Part shown: positions 62,484 through 64,000 of the stretch, piece after piece
Numbering within the stretch: position 1 is the first letter of the stretch
Layout of the letters: every line of letters starts with the position of its first letter
DNA from: Ruminiclostridium sp.
GTDB lineage: Bacteria > Bacillota > Clostridia > Oscillospirales > Ruminococcaceae
NCBI GenBank assembly: GCA_017625405.1
Contig: JAGALB010000058.1
Coordinates: 1 to 64,000 of the forward strand
Direction of reading: 5' to 3'
DNA: 64,000 nucleotides
Notes under the pieces: generated by a model
Told to the model about the DNA's origin: nothing
The model's input: the letters and a program-made list of their open reading frames with translations, nothing else
Database searches by the model: none
Position numbers and translations under genes: made by a program

Positions 62484-62500
62484 TTGCAAACGGTTTTTGC
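62484..62500 (+). promoter_or_regulatory. weak LacI-family-like site at rmlA
   Basis: TTGCAAACGGTTTTTGC is a partial palindrome with a central CG, in the same place relative to its promoter as the fucI and xylB sites, but with more mismatches. Confidence 0.3.
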
Positions 62501-62538
62501 GTTTTATATGTGAATTTTTTACATTCTCGGAGGGTTCT

Positions 62539-63417
62539 ATGAAAGGTATAATTTTAGCAGGTGGTAAAGGAACACGCCTTTATCCTAATACCATTGCCGT
62601 TTCGAAGCAACTTCTACCCATTTATGATAAGCCGCTTATCTATTATCCATTATCTGTTCTTCTTTTAGCAGGTATAAAGGATATTCTTGTTATCTCAACT
62701 CCAGAGGATACTCCTAATTATGAAAAACTACTTGGGGATGGTTCGCGCATTGGTATAAATATAGGCTATGCCATTCAGGATAAACCTCGTGGACTTGCTG
62801 ATGCGTTTATTCTTGGTGCGGATTTTATTGGCAATGACAGTGTTTGTCTGGTTCTTGGAGATAATGTTTTCTATGGACAAGGTTTCAGCGCATACTTGGA
62901 ACGTGCGAAGGAGCAGGCTGAAAAAGGTGGCGCTACAATATTCGGTTATCCTGTAAAGAATCCGAGTGAATTTGGTGTTGTTGAGTTTGATGAAAATAAC
63001 AAGGTAATTTCTATCGAGGAGAAGCCTGCTGAACCCAAATCTAATTATGCTGTACCCGGTTTGTATTTTTATGATAATCAGGTTGTAGAAATAGCTAAAA
63101 ACGTCAAGCCTTCCGCACGCGGTGAAATTGAAATTACTGCTATTAATAATTTTTACCTTGAGCAAGGGAATCTTAATGTAACTCTCCTTGGCAGAGGTAT
63201 GTCCTGGCTTGATACTGGTTCTCCTAAAGGTATGCACAAGGCAAGTGGATTTGTAAAAACTGTTCAGGAGATGCAGGGATTTTATATTTCATGTATTGAG
63301 GAAGTAGCATGGAGAAGAGGTTTCATAACGCTCGAACAACTTCATAAATTAGGCGAAGAATTGAAAATGACGGATTACGGCAAATATTTACTTTCACTTT
63401 CGGAGGATGTTTTATGA
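62539..63417 (+). CDS. rmlA: glucose-1-phosphate thymidylyltransferase
   Basis: The 292-residue RmlA makes dTDP-glucose, first step to dTDP-L-rhamnose for surface polysaccharide. It has the nucleotidyltransferase loop [40 protein letters not shown] and [17 protein letters not shown]. The start at 62539 follows CGGAGGG; the longer frame has no site. Its codons are more AT-rich than those of rmlB and the genes before it. It overlaps rmlB by 4 bases (ATGA). Confidence 0.96.
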   Translation: MKGIILAGGKGTRLYPNTIAVSKQLLPIYDKPLIYYPLSVLLLAGIKDILVISTPEDTPNYEKLLGDGSRIGINIGYAIQDKPRGLADAFILGADFIGNDSVCLVLGDNVFYGQGFSAYLERAKEQAEKGGATIFGYPVKNPSEFGVVEFDENNKVISIEEKPAEPKSNYAVPGLYFYDNQVVEIAKNVKPSARGEIEITAINNFYLEQGNLNVTLLGRGMSWLDTGSPKGMHKASGFVKTVQEMQGFYISCIEEVAWRRGFITLEQLHKLGEELKMTDYGKYLLSLSEDVL

Positions 63418-64000
63418 CAATTATAGTAACAGGCGGTGCCGGATTTATCGGCGGAAATTTCGTACATTACATGCTCAAGGCTCATCCAGAATACAGAATT
63501 GTATGCCTTGACTGCCTTACCTATGCAGGTAACCTTGAAACTCTTGCTCCCGTAATGGACAATCCGAATTTCAGATTCTGCAAGGTTGATATTACAGACA
63601 GAGAAGCTGTAAATAAGGTTTTTGAAGAAGAGCATCCTGATATCGTTGTAAACTTTGCTGCGGAATCACATGTTGACCGCTCTATTGACAATCCAGGCGT
63701 ATTCCTTAACACAAACATTATGGGTACACAGGTAATGATGGACGCCTGCCGCAAGTATGGTATTCAGAGATATCACCAGGTTTCTACAGACGAGGTTTAC
63801 GGCGACCTGCCACTTGACAGACCCGACCTCTTCTTTACTGAGGAAACACCTATTCACACATCAAGCCCTTACTCTGCTTCTAAGGCAAGTGCGGATTTAC
63901 TTGTTCAGGCTTACCACAGAACCTTTGGTTTACCTGTTACAATTTCCCGTTGCTCCAACAACTACGGACCTTATCACTTCCCTGAGAAGCTTATTCCTCT
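63414..64000 (+). CDS. rmlB: dTDP-glucose 4,6-dehydratase, 5' part
   Basis: The first 195 residues are in view, and the gene runs past the window end. The NAD-binding [17 protein letters not shown], the catalytic-region [10 protein letters not shown] and the YSASKAS motif (Tyr and Lys of the YxxxK) match RmlB, which makes the 4-keto-6-deoxy intermediate of dTDP-rhamnose. RBS CGGAGGATG. rmlC and rmlD probably follow. Confidence 0.96.
   Translation, partial: MTIIVTGGAGFIGGNFVHYMLKAHPEYRIVCLDCLTYAGNLETLAPVMDNPNFRFCKVDITDREAVNKVFEEEHPDIVVNFAAESHVDRSIDNPGVFLNTNIMGTQVMMDACRKYGIQRYHQVSTDEVYGDLPLDRPDLFFTEETPIHTSSPYSASKASADLLVQAYHRTFGLPVTISRCSNNYGPYHFPEKLIP

Overview
The window looks like a chromosomal stretch of a spore-forming, plant-polysaccharide-using gut Firmicute, most likely a Ruminococcus-like member of the Oscillospirales. 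The evidence is a complete spo0A and spoVG, strong AAAGGA-type ribosome binding sites, sigma-A promoters with 17-bp spacing, a SAM-I riboswitch in front of metK, the DUF1934-argS gene pair seen in Bacillota, and several carbohydrate enzymes (GH9, GH13, GH2, xylulokinase, L-fucose isomerase). The genus is an inference. No rRNA, tRNA, CRISPR array, transposase or prophage gene was seen.

Layout. 0-11.4 kb is mostly on the minus strand. It holds an AGCS amino-acid symporter, murC with a LytTR response regulator, a Nudix hydrolase with a MetH-like fragment protein, the ddl-like/DUF1934/argS operon, and a plsC/lipid-kinase operon. spoVG is on the plus strand. 11.5-36.1 kb is almost all plus strand: an alpha/beta hydrolase, a GH13 glycosidase divergent from an AraC regulator, a class A PBP, a THUMP-type rRNA methyltransferase, asnB, an amidohydrolase, and a long run alaS-HIT-comEC-holA-RNase M5-like-MBOAT-AlgX-like. 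Then come spo0A, an intracellular GH9, and a Fur/Zur-ZnuC-ZnuB operon. 36.4-47.4 kb carries xylB (minus), a BspA-like LRR protein, pfkA, a GH2 enzyme, and a GntR/ABC operon (minus). 47.4-64 kb carries a cation/proton antiporter, a zinc-ribbon membrane protein, a CmpB-type membrane protein, an HD protein, riboswitch-metK, an ECF sigma factor with a membrane partner, purL, small hypothetical genes, fucI, and rmlA-rmlB (rmlB runs off the window).

Most genes are ordinary housekeeping. The less ordinary items are: (1) a near-perfect 107-bp DNA cloverleaf at 47493-47599, with a 17-bp outer stem enclosing three perfect hairpins; (2) a D-alanine-D-alanine ligase homologue lacking all three metal ligands and several substrate-binding residues; (3) a MetH-like protein that joins a degraded Hcy domain to the first part of a pterin-binding domain; (4) a three-copy dispersed hairpin repeat and a 70-bp direct repeat; (5) a shared LacI-family-like operator just downstream of the fucI and xylB promoters, with a weaker relative at rmlA; (6) a probable CTG start for plsC; (7) a 20-codon leader ORF coupled to the GH9 gene.
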